Below, one piece after another: positions 1 to 10,317 of a stretch of 64,000 bases of DNA. This stretch comes from JARRQJ01 sp963810615. Lineage in GTDB: Bacteria > Pseudomonadota > Gammaproteobacteria > DRLM01. Where the stretch lies: NCBI GenBank assembly GCA_963810615.1, contig CAWEOA010000002.1, positions 806,001 to 870,000 on the forward strand. The letters run 5' to 3'. The notes below the pieces were generated by a model. That model was not told the origin of the DNA. It made no database searches and saw nothing but the letters and a program-made list of their open reading frames with translations. Each line of letters opens with the position of its first letter. Positions within the stretch are counted from its first letter, which is position 1. The position numbers and the translations under genes were made by a program.

Positions 1-535
1 CGGAACTCGCCACCAATAAGGCGGTGCCCAGATCGGGCTGGCGGATGATCAGGAAGGTCGGGATCACGATTATCAGACTCGCCGCCGCCACGGCGCGCCG
101 GCTTGGCGGCAGAGGGTTTTCCGCCAGATACCAGGCGACCATCATCGGCACCACCACCTTCATCATTTCCGAGGGCTGAAAGCGCAGCACCCCGAAATCC
201 AGCCAGCGCTGCGCACCCTTGCCGATCTCGCCCATCACCAGCACCGCCAGCAATAAAATCACCCCAATGCCGTATATCCACGGCGTCCAGCGCGCGAAGT
301 GTTGCGGCGGGACCCGCGCCAGGATGAGTAACACGGCAAACCCCGCCGCCAGGCGAATCGACTGACGAATGATGACATCCATATCTTGACCGCTGGCGCT
401 GTAGAGCACGACCAAGCCAACCGCGGAAAGCAACAGCAAGCCCACCAACAACGGTACGTCCATGTGCAGTCCGCGCATCAGCCGACCTTGGCGACGGCGC
501 TCATACCAGCGGGTTTGTTGAGTATCGATAGCCAT
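1..535 (-). CDS. rodA: RodA/MrdB, SEDS peptidoglycan glycosyltransferase (3' end outside window)
   Basis: The visible 178 codons start at the ATG at 535 and run off the left edge, so only the N-terminal half is present. The product is a SEDS-family polytopic membrane protein that polymerises lipid II in the elongasome together with PBP2. Visible family marks are the N-terminal MDVPLL segment followed by a hydrophobic helix and LYSASG, and the RWLDFGVLRFQPSE segment. The start lies 2 nt after the mrdA stop codon, so the gene is in the same operon. RodA is favoured over FtsW because of the mreBCD-mrdA context. Confidence 0.93.
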   Translation of the reverse strand, partial: MAIDTQQTRWYERRRQGRLMRGLHMDVPLLVGLLLLSAVGLVVLYSASGQDMDVIIRQSIRLAAGFAVLLILARVPPQHFARWTPWIYGIGVILLLAVLVMGEIGKGAQRWLDFGVLRFQPSEMMKVVVPMMVAWYLAENPLPPSRRAVAAASLIIVIPTFLIIRQPDLGTALLVASS

Positions 536-537
536 GT

Positions 538-2391
538 CTATAACGCCGGTTTTGAAGAAAAATAGCGATCCATCACCGCTCGGGCGATGGGCCCCGCCGC
601 ACTGCCGCCGTGCCCACCGTTCTCGACCACCACCGCGATGGCGATCTCTGGATCATCGGCCGGGGCAAAGGCGATAAATAAGGCATGATCGCGCAGGCGT
701 TCCTCCACATCTGCAGCCTTATATCTTTCATTCTGTTTGACACCGAAAACCTGTGCCGTACCGGTCTTGCCGGCGATGAGATAAGGCGCGTCGCGGCCTA
801 CGCCGTAGGCCGTACCGGTCGGAGTATTCACCACATCCACCATGGCGGAGATCACGGTATCCCAATTTTTGGGTGCGGCAATGGGCACCTTGCCTTCCGG
901 CAAGGGCGCTTCCGCCACAATTTCGCTGCTGCGGGAAGCTTGGGTCGCATGCACGATGTGAGGTTGAAGGATAGTACCGCGATTGGCAAGGATGGCCGTA
1001 GCCTCCGCCAACTGCAGCGGTGTCACCAGATTGTATCCCTGGCCGATGCCGCTGATCAGCGTCTCTCCCGGATACCAGACCTCGTGACGCGCGGCTCGCT
1101 TCCATTCCCGCGACGGCAGCAACCCCGAAAGTTCTCCCGGCAGATCGATGCCGGTCCTCTTGCCCAGGCCAAAATAGCTGAGGTATTTATAGATGCGATC
1201 GACTCCCAGGTCATGGGCCAGCTGGTAAAAATACACGTCGCAGGAATGCACGATGGCCGAGGTCACGTTGATAATGCCATGCCCCCCCCGCTTCCAATCG
1301 CGATAACGGTGGCTGTCGCCGGGTAGAGAATACGAACCTTGGCACAACACCTGGGTGTCAGGCGTCACTTCCTTATATTCCAGACCGGCCAGGGCCATGA
1401 AGGGTTTGATCGTCGATCCCGGAGGATACTGCCCGGTCAAGGCGCGATTGAACAGCGGTTGATCGATATCTTCCTGGAGACCCTGGTATTGCACGGAACT
1501 GATTCCATTGACGAAGAGATTGGGATCGACGCCGGGGACACTGGCCATGGCCAACACCTCACCGGTCTTGGGATTGATCGCCACCAGCGCACCCCGCTTA
1601 CCCTTCATTGACTGTTCGGCGACCATCTGCAAATCCATATCGATGGTCAAATACAGATTCTCGCCGGGCTTGGGCGGAATACGCTGCAGAACCCGCAAGA
1701 CCCGGCCGCGGGCATTACTCTCCTCGTGCTGATAACCCACCGTCCCATGCAAGATGCTTTCATAGGATTTTTCGACGCCGGTCTTGCCGACATGGGTGCT
1801 GCCACTGTAATTGGAGGGATCGAGTTCGTTCAGTTCGTTTACATTGATACGGCCGACATAGCCTATGGTATGCGAGGCGATCTTGCCGAAGGGATAATCG
1901 CGGGTCAGTCGCGCCTGGATATCCACACCGGGAAAACGATAGCGGTTGATGGCGAAGCGCGCCACTTCCTCCTCGCTGAGACGGAAACGCAGGGGGATCG
2001 ACTCGAAAGGACGCTTCTGCTGCAACCGTTTGCGGAAACTGTCTAGATCGTCGTCGCTGATGGTAATCAGCTTTCTCAAACCCGCCAGGGTGGCTTCCAG
2101 ATTATCGGTCTGCTCGGGAATGACCTCCAGGCTGAATGACGGCAGATTCTGCGCCAACAGCACGCCATTGCGATCGAAGATTAAACCCCGGGTGGGCGGG
2201 ACCGGAACGATATTGACGCGGTTCTTTTCCGAGAGCGTGGCGAAATGTTCGTGGCTGAGAATCTGCAGGTACACCAGGCGCACCACCACCACACCCAGCA
2301 GCAAGCCCACACATACCAGGGCGATCACCACGCGGCTGGTGAAGATGTGGGTCTCTCGGAGATGATCTTTTAGGGGCGTGCGGTGCAGCAT
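538..2391 (-). CDS. mrdA: Penicillin-binding protein 2 (MrdA)
   Basis: This 617-aa class B penicillin-binding protein is the transpeptidase of lateral-wall synthesis. It has a short cytoplasmic N-terminus, one membrane helix (about residues 18-45), a pedestal domain and a transpeptidase domain. The catalytic motifs are all visible: the SxxK serine in YPPGSTIKPF, the second motif SCD in IVHSCDVYFYQLA, and KTGTAQ near the C-terminus. The length is normal for PBP2 (about 620-630). It lies 16 nt downstream of mreD and 2 nt upstream of rodA, which is the usual elongasome order. Confidence 0.97.
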   Translation of the reverse strand: MLHRTPLKDHLRETHIFTSRVVIALVCVGLLLGVVVVRLVYLQILSHEHFATLSEKNRVNIVPVPPTRGLIFDRNGVLLAQNLPSFSLEVIPEQTDNLEATLAGLRKLITISDDDLDSFRKRLQQKRPFESIPLRFRLSEEEVARFAINRYRFPGVDIQARLTRDYPFGKIASHTIGYVGRINVNELNELDPSNYSGSTHVGKTGVEKSYESILHGTVGYQHEESNARGRVLRVLQRIPPKPGENLYLTIDMDLQMVAEQSMKGKRGALVAINPKTGEVLAMASVPGVDPNLFVNGISSVQYQGLQEDIDQPLFNRALTGQYPPGSTIKPFMALAGLEYKEVTPDTQVLCQGSYSLPGDSHRYRDWKRGGHGIINVTSAIVHSCDVYFYQLAHDLGVDRIYKYLSYFGLGKRTGIDLPGELSGLLPSREWKRAARHEVWYPGETLISGIGQGYNLVTPLQLAEATAILANRGTILQPHIVHATQASRSSEIVAEAPLPEGKVPIAAPKNWDTVISAMVDVVNTPTGTAYGVGRDAPYLIAGKTGTAQVFGVKQNERYKAADVEERLRDHALFIAFAPADDPEIAIAVVVENGGHGGSAAGPIARAVMDRYFSSKPAL

Positions 2392-2407
2392 GGCATGGGT
2401 GCAGAGA

Positions 2408-2896
2408 TCATGTTACATGGAAGCGGCGGCGCACGCCCCGCAGTCCCGCGAACATCCACGGCCATAACAGCGCGCTGGTGATGCTCGGCAGCCAATAGCT
2501 GAACGTACCTCGCGACTGACCGATTATCCCCAATACCCACAGCACCAATAATTGATGAAGTGCGATAAACACCATAATCGTCAATGCCTGCTGCCATAGT
2601 GGAAAGACCCGTATCCGTCGGTGAAGTTTCAAGGCGAGATAGGCCATCACCGCATAACCCAAGGCATGCTGGCCCAGCAAGGCGCCGCGCAGCACATCCA
2701 CCACCAGACCCACCGACCAGCCGATACCCACGCCCACCCGCTGCGGCAAGGCCAGACACCAGTAGATCAACACAATCGCCGTCCACTCGGGGCGGAACGC
2801 AACGATCCAGTCCGGGAGCGGCATGACATCCAGCAGCAGGGCGCCGATAAAGGTGGCGATGACGACCCAACCGCGATGATGAGTGGCCAGCACCAT
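2408..2896 (-). CDS. mreD: Rod shape-determining protein MreD
   Basis: This is a 162-aa, highly hydrophobic inner-membrane protein with about five predicted helices, of typical MreD length. It links MreC to the RodA/PBP2 elongasome. I chose the ATG at 2896 because it follows the mreC stop by 2 nt and starts the conserved-looking N-terminus MVLATHHRGW; the longer open frame back to 2998 lies inside mreC and is unlikely to be translated. The C-terminus is basic and cytoplasmic. Confidence 0.9.
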   Translation of the reverse strand: MVLATHHRGWVVIATFIGALLLDVMPLPDWIVAFRPEWTAIVLIYWCLALPQRVGVGIGWSVGLVVDVLRGALLGQHALGYAVMAYLALKLHRRIRVFPLWQQALTIMVFIALHQLLVLWVLGIIGQSRGTFSYWLPSITSALLWPWMFAGLRGVRRRFHVT

Positions 2897-2898
2897 AT

Positions 2899-3804
2899 TC
2901 AGCGCCCCTTGCCGGGGGCCGGCGGCTTGGCGGCTGTGGACGGACAAGGCCCCTGGTCGGGATCGCAGGTATCCGCCGCATCCTGCGCCGAGGTCCACAC
3001 CAGCAATACCTCGCGACTCTGCTCCAGGCGCGCCGTGGGACTCGCAGTCACGTCGGCAAAGGGTTGGCCGGGATTGCGCTCGACCTTTTTGACCACCGCC
3101 ACCGGATATCCGGGAGGAAAACGTCCACCCAGCCCGGAGCTCACCAATAGATCACCCTCCTGGATATCGGCGTTCAGCGGCAGATGCGGGATATCCAAAC
3201 GATCCGCGGCGCCGGTACCCATGGCGATGGCACGCAAGCCGTTACGGTTCACCGCCACCGGTATGGCGTGACTGGGATCGGTAATCAACATGGCGGTACT
3301 GGTGAACGGCGCCACATGCACCACCTGCCCCATCACCCCCTCGGCGTCGACGATGGGTTGACCGACACTAACGCCGTCATGGCTACCCTTATTAATGACG
3401 ATTTCCTGAGAAAAGGGATCGAAGTCCACCTCCAACAACTCGGCCACCACGACCCGTTCCCCCACCTTGACGGAGGAATCCAGCAGGGCGCGCAGGCGCT
3501 CATTCTCGGCTTCGAGCGCCGCCATCTTTTGCAGGCGGGCACTCTGCAACAGGTGCTGGGAACGCAGCGCGGCGTTTTCCTGTTCCAGGGATTCACGGCT
3601 GCTCAAGGCCTCACCCACCCAATGGCCGACCCCGATGGGCACGCCAAGCAGATACTGCAGAGGAGAGACCACGAAGGACAGGGCCGATCTAACGCTTTCC
3701 AAATGGTGCTGGCGATGATCGACGGTCATCAGCACCAAAGACACCACTACGAACACCACGAGTCGGATATTCTCGGACGGCCCCCGTATGAAAAGCGGCT
3801 TAAT
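2899..3804 (-). CDS. mreC: Rod shape-determining protein MreC, apparent ATT start
   Basis: This bitopic periplasmic scaffold protein of the elongasome has one N-terminal helix, a coiled coil (about residues 60-110) and a beta-rich domain containing SSGLGGRFPPGYPVA. The first canonical start in frame is the GTG at 3759, but that begins inside the membrane helix. The frame continues upstream into IKPLFIRGPSENIRL, which matches the family N-terminus (M)KPLFxxGPS. The codon at the methionine position is ATT (3802-3804), preceded by GAGGGA at suitable spacing; an in-frame TGA TGA pair lies further upstream, with no ATG, GTG or TTG in between. I therefore place the start at 3804 (301 aa). A base-call error of ATG to ATT is the alternative. 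Confidence 0.85.
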   Translation of the reverse strand: MKPLFIRGPSENIRLVVFVVVSLVLMTVDHRQHHLESVRSALSFVVSPLQYLLGVPIGVGHWVGEALSSRESLEQENAALRSQHLLQSARLQKMAALEAENERLRALLDSSVKVGERVVVAELLEVDFDPFSQEIVINKGSHDGVSVGQPIVDAEGVMGQVVHVAPFTSTAMLITDPSHAIPVAVNRNGLRAIAMGTGAADRLDIPHLPLNADIQEGDLLVSSGLGGRFPPGYPVAVVKKVERNPGQPFADVTASPTARLEQSREVLLVWTSAQDAADTCDPDQGPCPSTAAKPPAPGKGR

Positions 3805-3919
3805 GGATGGATCCCTCGAAAACCGCCGATATCGGCGCAGCCGGCGTCCCGATCATCACTGCCGGCTTACCGCAAAGGCAACGGGCTCGTCTTCCGAGCA
3901 GAAGCGCCGCCGCCACTGA

Positions 3920-4969
3920 CTATTCGACCACAAATACGTCGCCACCACCTTCGTCTATCATCTCCAGGGCTTTGCCGCCGCCGCGGGCGACACAGGTAAG
4001 CGGATCTTCGGCCACCACCACCGGCAAACCGGTTTCCTCGGTCAGCAGGCGATCCAGATCGCGCAGCAGCGCACCGCCGCCGGTCAGCACCATACCACGT
4101 TCGGCGATATCGGCGCCCAGGTCCGGCGGAGTCTGTTCCAGGGCGGTCTTCACCGCACCGACAATACCCGACAATGGATCCTGCAGGGCCTCCAGGATTT
4201 CATTGCTGTTCAATTTAAAGCTGCGCGGCACACCTTCGGAAAGATTGCGACCCTTGACCTCCAGTTCGCGCACCTCTTTGGCCGGATAGGCCGACCCGAT
4301 TTCATGCTTGATCTTCTCCGCAGTGGACTCGCCGATGAGGGTGCCGTAATTGCGCCGCACGTAGTTAATGATGGCCTCGTCGAAACCGTCGCCGCCGATG
4401 CGCACCGACGCGGAGTAGACGATGCCGTTCAAGGAAATGATCGCCACTTCGGTGGTGCCGCCGCCGATGTCCAAGACCATGGAGCCGCGCGCCTCGCTCA
4501 CCGGCATCCCGGCGCCGATGGCCGCCGCCATGGGTTCCTCGATGAGATAGACCTCGCGGGCGCCAGCGCCCGCCGCCGATTCCTTGATGGCGCGCCGTTC
4601 CACCTGGGTGGAACCGCAGGGTACGCAGATCAACACTCGGGGACTGGGATGGAAGAAGCGGGTTTCGTGCACCTTATGGATGAAGTATTGCAGCATCTTC
4701 TCGGTAATAGTGAAATCCGCGATCACGCCGTCCTTCAAAGGGCGAATGGCGGTGATATTGCCCGGAGTGCGGCCGATCATGGCCTTGGCCTCGGCACCCA
4801 CGGCGGCGATGGCCTTGGGACCACCCGGTCCGCGGTCCTGACGCACTGCCACCACCGACGGCTCGTTCAAGACTATCCCTTTACCGCGGACATATATAAG
4901 TGTGTTGGCGGTTCCAAGGTCGATGGACAGATCGTTGGAAAAAAGTCCGCGAAAGCGTTTGAAGAACAT
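3920..4969 (-). CDS. mreB: Actin-like rod shape protein MreB
   Basis: The 349-aa actin homologue forms membrane-associated filaments that orient lateral-wall synthesis. The sequence shows the phosphate-1 loop in DLGTANTLIYVRGKGIVLNEPS, the phosphate-2 region VLDIGGGTTEVAIIS and the adenosine motif VLTGGGALLRDLD. The N-terminus MFFKRFRGLFSNDLSIDLGTAN is that expected for gammaproteobacterial MreB. It is the first gene of the minus-strand operon, separated from mreC by about 115 nt and divergent from gatC. Confidence 0.98.
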   Translation of the reverse strand: MFFKRFRGLFSNDLSIDLGTANTLIYVRGKGIVLNEPSVVAVRQDRGPGGPKAIAAVGAEAKAMIGRTPGNITAIRPLKDGVIADFTITEKMLQYFIHKVHETRFFHPSPRVLICVPCGSTQVERRAIKESAAGAGAREVYLIEEPMAAAIGAGMPVSEARGSMVLDIGGGTTEVAIISLNGIVYSASVRIGGDGFDEAIINYVRRNYGTLIGESTAEKIKHEIGSAYPAKEVRELEVKGRNLSEGVPRSFKLNSNEILEALQDPLSGIVGAVKTALEQTPPDLGADIAERGMVLTGGGALLRDLDRLLTEETGLPVVVAEDPLTCVARGGGKALEMIDEGGGDVFVVE

Positions 4970-5056
4970 AAAGATGGGTTATCCTGTGGCAAGAAATATA
5001 TGGTCTGGCTTCCCTGGCCCTTGCCAGACAAAGGGCTCGCTTTTCAGCGCTGTGTA

Positions 5057-5085
5057 ATTTAACAACCTGCCGGGGTTTGGGGCAA
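5057..5085 (-). promoter_or_regulatory. Candidate sigma70 promoter for mreB
   Basis: On the minus strand a -35-like TTGCCC (5080-5085) is followed after 17 nt by a -10-like TTAAAT (5057-5062), about 90 nt upstream of the mreB start in the gatC/mreB divergent gap. The assignment rests only on hexamer similarity and spacing. Confidence 0.4.
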
Positions 5086-5140
5086 GCAGGTAAGTGTGAT
5101 AACTTTCGCTCTCTTGAAAAACCATGGAGTCACTCATCCC

Positions 5141-5428
5141 ATGAGTCTGCAGCATTCCGATATCGAAAAAATCGCCCATTTGGCGCGACTGGCCGTCACC
5201 GAGGAAGATGTGCCGCGCTATGTGCGCGAACTTTCCAACATCCTCCACATGGTGGAACAGATGAACAGTGTGGATACCCACGCCGTGGTTCCCATGGCCC
5301 ACCCCATGGAGGCCGGCCAGCGGCTGCGCCCCGATGACATCACCGAAACCGATCACCGGGAACAATTCCAATCCGTCGCCCCGCAAGTCGAGGCGGGATT
5401 GTATCTGGTTCCCAAGGTTATCGAATGA
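5141..5428 (+). CDS. gatC: Asp-tRNA(Asn)/Glu-tRNA(Gln) amidotransferase subunit C
   Basis: This 95-aa small subunit stabilises the GatA-GatB contact in the amidotransferase that makes Gln-tRNA(Gln) and/or Asn-tRNA(Asn) from misacylated precursors. The family N-terminus SLQHSDIEKIAHLARLAV begins at the ATG at 5141, which has a GGAG about 11 nt upstream; the longer open frame from 5096 adds an unrelated leader. The C-terminal segment VEAGLYLVPKVIE is typical. First gene of gatCAB. Confidence 0.95.
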   Translation: MSLQHSDIEKIAHLARLAVTEEDVPRYVRELSNILHMVEQMNSVDTHAVVPMAHPMEAGQRLRPDDITETDHREQFQSVAPQVEAGLYLVPKVIE

Positions 5429-5470
5429 AACGGCCCCGCACTTTAACTCAGTTTGAAGGATAGTTGCTGA

Positions 5471-6925
<1,455 letters not shown>

Positions 6926-6986
6926 ACGCGGCTTACCTCATGATTCGTCACTCGCCATCTGTCACTCGCACTTCGGAACTTTGAAT

Positions 6987-8423
6987 ATGGAATGGGAAAC
7001 AGTCATCGGTCTTGAAATCCACGCCCAGCTGGCTACCCGCAGCAAGATCTTCTCCGGCGCGGCCATCGCCTACGGCGCGGCCCCCAACACCCAGGCCTGC
7101 GCCGTGGATCTCGGCCTGCCCGGGGTATTGCCGGTGTTGAATAAAGAGGTAGTGCGCATGGCGGCGAAATTCGGCCTGGCCGTCGGCGCCACGGTGGCGC
7201 CGCGCTCGGTGTTCGCGCGCAAGAATTACTTCTATCCCGATCTGCCCAAGGGTTATCAGATCAGCCAGTACGAACTGCCCGTGGTGCAGCACGGCCAGGT
7301 GCAGATTGAATTGGAGGACGGCGAGGTCAAGACCATCGGCGTCACCCGCGCCCATCTTGAAGAAGATGCCGGCAAATCCCTGCACGAGGATTTTCACGGC
7401 CTGACCGGCATCGACCTCAATCGCGCCGGCACGCCCCTGCTGGAGATCGTCTCCGAGCCGGATATGCGCTCCGCCAAAGAGGCGGTGGCCTATATGAAGA
7501 AGATCCACTCCCTGGTCACCTATCTGGAGATCTGCGATGGCAACATGCAGGAGGGTTCTTTCCGCTGCGACGCCAATGTCTCGGTGCGCCACAAGGGCGA
7601 GCATCGCTTCGGCACGCGCTGCGAGATCAAGAACCTCAATTCCTTCCGCTTCGTGGAGCGCGCCATCAATTTCGAAGTCGAGCGCCAGATCGAGATCCTG
7701 GAGTCCGGCGGCAAGATCTCGCAGGAGACCCGCCTCTACGACGCCAACAAGGACGAGACCCGCTCAATGCGTTCCAAGGAGGAGGCCTTCGATTACCGTT
7801 ACTTTCCCGATCCCGATCTGCTGCCCCTGGAAATCGCCCCGGCCTTCGTCGAAGAGGTGCGCGCCACCCTACCGGAACTGCCTGATGAAAAGCGCGAGCG
7901 TTTCTGCACTGAATTCGGCCTGCCGCCCTATGACGCCGGCGTGCTTACCGCCAGCCGGGTTCTTGCGGACTATTTTGAAGCGGCGCTGGTCGCCAGCGGC
8001 GGCGAACCCAAGCTCGCCGCCAACTGGGTGATGGGCGAACTGCTGGGCGCCCTCAACAAAGAAGGCAAGGAGCTGGCCGACAGCCCGGTGAGCGCCGCGC
8101 TGCTGGGCGGCATGCTGAAGCGCATCGCCGACAACACCATCTCCGGCAAGATCGCCAAGCAGGTCTTCGAGGCCATGTGGAACGGCGAAGGCGACGCCGA
8201 CACCGTCATCGAGAAACACGGCCTCAAACAGGTCACCGACAGCGGCGCCATCGAGAAGATCATCGACGAGGTGCTGGCCAACAACCCGCAGCAACTGGCG
8301 GACTACAGGTCAGGCAAGGACAAGTTGTTCGGCTTCTTCGTCGGCCAAGTGATGAAGGCCAGCCAGGGCAAGGCCAACCCGCAGCAGTTGAACGAGTTAC
8401 TTAAGAAGAAACTCAGCACCTAA
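6987..8423 (+). CDS. gatB: Aspartyl/glutamyl-tRNA amidotransferase subunit B
   Basis: The 478-aa kinase/amidotransferase subunit activates the carboxylate of Glu- or Asp-tRNA with ATP. The expected N-terminus MEWETVIGLEIHAQL begins at 6987; the open frame back to 6861 overlaps gatA and is not expected to be translated. Other marks are the metal/ATP region FARKNYFYPDLPKGYQISQ and DYRYFPDPDLLPL, with the helical YqeY-like tail at the C-terminus. Last gene of gatCAB. Confidence 0.98.
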   Translation: MEWETVIGLEIHAQLATRSKIFSGAAIAYGAAPNTQACAVDLGLPGVLPVLNKEVVRMAAKFGLAVGATVAPRSVFARKNYFYPDLPKGYQISQYELPVVQHGQVQIELEDGEVKTIGVTRAHLEEDAGKSLHEDFHGLTGIDLNRAGTPLLEIVSEPDMRSAKEAVAYMKKIHSLVTYLEICDGNMQEGSFRCDANVSVRHKGEHRFGTRCEIKNLNSFRFVERAINFEVERQIEILESGGKISQETRLYDANKDETRSMRSKEEAFDYRYFPDPDLLPLEIAPAFVEEVRATLPELPDEKRERFCTEFGLPPYDAGVLTASRVLADYFEAALVASGGEPKLAANWVMGELLGALNKEGKELADSPVSAALLGGMLKRIADNTISGKIAKQVFEAMWNGEGDADTVIEKHGLKQVTDSGAIEKIIDEVLANNPQQLADYRSGKDKLFGFFVGQVMKASQGKANPQQLNELLKKKLST

Positions 8424-8450
8424 GTTCACTACAAGTTGAATAAAAACATT

Positions 8451-8480
8451 GCGTCATTCCGGCGCAAGCCGGAATGACGG
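8451..8480. repeat. Family-A palindromic repeat (single hairpin)
   Basis: The core GTCATTCCGGC-GCAA-GCCGGAATGAC is a perfect palindrome with 11-bp arms. It lies between the convergent gatB and MFS genes. No T-run follows on either strand, so it is a REP-like repeat rather than a clear terminator. Related copies occur near 13.6, 22.9 and 56.7 kb. Confidence 0.8.
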
Positions 8481-8541
8481 CGTAGAATAATTCCTTCCTA
8501 AACTCATAATTTCTTCTTCGCCGCCTTGGCGATCAAGATCA

Positions 8542-9708
8542 CTACCCCCGCCGCACGATCACCACCAAGGCCGCTGCGGAGATCAGCGTCAACACCGCCG
8601 CTACGATGAAAGCGGTGGTCATCCCCGCGATCTGCCACAAGCCACCGAATAACAAGGCACCCGGCAAGGCGCACAGACCGCTCAGCATGTGATAGGCACC
8701 GAAGGCAGTGGCCTTGTTCTCAGCCGGCGCCACGTCGCCGATCAAGGCTAACTCCGCGCCTTCGGTGGAGGCAACGGCCGCTGCATAGGCTAGCAACAGC
8801 GCCCAAGCGGACCATAATCCGTTCCCCAGCACGGCCAACATCGTCAATAACACCACCCGTGCACTCCAGCCGCCGATCACCACCTTCAATCGGGAAATCA
8901 TGTCGGACAACATGCCGAAGGGCATGGCCACCACCATCTTGACCGCGTGCATGGCCGCCCACAACAAGGGAACCCATACGATCGCGAAGCCGTGGGCCCG
9001 CATCCACAGCACCAGAAAGGCATCCGGTACGGAGGCCAACGCCAAGGCGGCAGCGGCGATAATCAAACCTTTCAGGCGGCTGTCCAAATCGCGCCAGGCA
9101 AATCGCGGGACGCTCTCCATAACGGTCGGCGTCGAAGTAGCCGGCAGGCCAAAGATCAACAGCAACATCACGAATAAACCTGGAATGACCGAAGCGAAAA
9201 ATACATCGCGCAAGGGTACGTTTGCCGCCAACAAGGCAAAGGCCAGCAAAGGCCCGAGCACCGCGCCGCTGTGATCCAGGGCACGATGGAATCCGAATGC
9301 ACGGCCGCGAATGCTCGGCGACACCGATGCGGCGATCACGGCGTCGCGGGGTGCGGTGCGCAGCCCCTTGCCCACCCGGTCCAGGAAACGCAGGCTCAGC
9401 ACCAAGGCCCAGCCCAAGGCAAAGCCGATCATGGGCCGAGCGGCATTAGAAAGACCGTAACCGCCCAGCATCAAGCCCTTCTGATTCCAACCGCGGTCCG
9501 CCAGCCAGCCCGCCACCAATTTAAGGATACTGGCTGTGGCCTCGGCTACTCCTTCGATCAGTCCCACCACCACCGGCCCGGCCCCCAAGGTGGCAGTCAA
9601 GAACAGCGGCAGCAGGGGCGCCAACATATCGCTGGCGGCATCGTTGAGCAGCGAGACCCCGCCGAGGACCAGCACCGTGCGCGGCAATGAGAAGGGATTG
9701 GTTTTCAT
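8542..9708 (-). CDS. MFS transporter
   Basis: This 388-aa protein has about 12 hydrophobic segments and a major facilitator A-loop (GWLADRGWNQKGLMLGGYG) between TM2 and TM3. A conserved-looking RVGKGLRTAPRDAVIAAS stretch follows TM4 and resembles a family of uncharacterised bacterial MFS exporters. The substrate cannot be told from the sequence. It is monocistronic and convergent with gatB. Confidence 0.85.
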   Translation of the reverse strand: MKTNPFSLPRTVLVLGGVSLLNDAASDMLAPLLPLFLTATLGAGPVVVGLIEGVAEATASILKLVAGWLADRGWNQKGLMLGGYGLSNAARPMIGFALGWALVLSLRFLDRVGKGLRTAPRDAVIAASVSPSIRGRAFGFHRALDHSGAVLGPLLAFALLAANVPLRDVFFASVIPGLFVMLLLIFGLPATSTPTVMESVPRFAWRDLDSRLKGLIIAAAALALASVPDAFLVLWMRAHGFAIVWVPLLWAAMHAVKMVVAMPFGMLSDMISRLKVVIGGWSARVVLLTMLAVLGNGLWSAWALLLAYAAAVASTEGAELALIGDVAPAENKATAFGAYHMLSGLCALPGALLFGGLWQIAGMTTAFIVAAVLTLISAAALVVIVRRG

Positions 9709-9853
9709 GACTGGGCTTATGCGCTGTCCACCGGATCTCGCTGATATATTGCATGCTTATGCCGCTTGACGAGTCCGTCATAGTACAAGATCGCAGCACA
9801 AGTCCGGCCATAAATATCTGACTGAAATAGTCATAATACCCATATATTTAATA

Positions 9854-9882
9854 TTGACATTACGGCCGCTAATTTCAATAAT
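9854..9882 (+). promoter_or_regulatory. Sigma70-like promoter of the haemoglobin/reductase pair
   Basis: A perfect -35 hexamer TTGACA (9854-9859), a 17-nt spacer and AATAAT (9877-9882) lie about 50 nt upstream of the haemoglobin start. I see no convincing operator next to it. Confidence 0.55.
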
Positions 9883-9929
9883 ACATCCTGACTACATCTT
9901 TTAATTACTTTCCAGTAGGAGATACCATC

Positions 9930-10298
9930 ATGACCCAGTCCCTCTACGATCAGATCGGCGGCGAAGCCGCGGTCAATGCCGCCGTGGACATCTTTTATCG
10001 CAAGGTGCTCGCCGACGACCGCATCAGCGAGTTTTTTGAGGACGTAGATATGGAGAGGCAAGCGGCCAAACAGAAGGCCTTTTTGACTGTAGCCTTCGGC
10101 GGCCCCAATAATTACACTCACAAGGCCATGCGCGAAGGCCATGCCCACCTGGTGAAGCGCGGTCTAAATGACAGCCATTTCGATGCCGTGATGGAAAATT
10201 TGGGCGCAACGCTGCAAGAGCTCAACGTCCCTGCCGAGCTGATCGCCGAGGCGGCCGCCATCGCCGAGAGCACGCGCAACGACGTGTTGGGCCGCTAA
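9930..10298 (+). CDS. Group 1 truncated haemoglobin
   Basis: The 122-aa globin has the start SLYDQIGGEAAVNAAVDIFY and the FFEDVDMERQAAKQKAFLT segment of group 1 truncated haemoglobins. The proximal haem histidine is most likely in REGHAHLVKRGL. It would bind O2 or NO in the cytoplasm. AGGAG precedes the ATG. A flavin/2Fe-2S reductase starts 19 nt downstream, and the two together could act as a split NO dioxygenase, which is inference. Confidence 0.92.
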   Translation: MTQSLYDQIGGEAAVNAAVDIFYRKVLADDRISEFFEDVDMERQAAKQKAFLTVAFGGPNNYTHKAMREGHAHLVKRGLNDSHFDAVMENLGATLQELNVPAELIAEAAAIAESTRNDVLGR

Positions 10299-10317
10299 GC
10301 ACGGGAAAGGGGGGGCC

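Noticed and set aside
2370..2981. A 203-aa minus-strand frame overlapping mreD
   Set aside because: Frame-shifted relative to mreD, arginine- and proline-rich, no membrane pattern.
2621..3271. A 216-aa plus-strand open frame
   Set aside because: Antisense to mreC/mreD.
8451..8480. Terminator for gatB
   Set aside because: The hairpin belongs to a dispersed repeat family and has no T-run.
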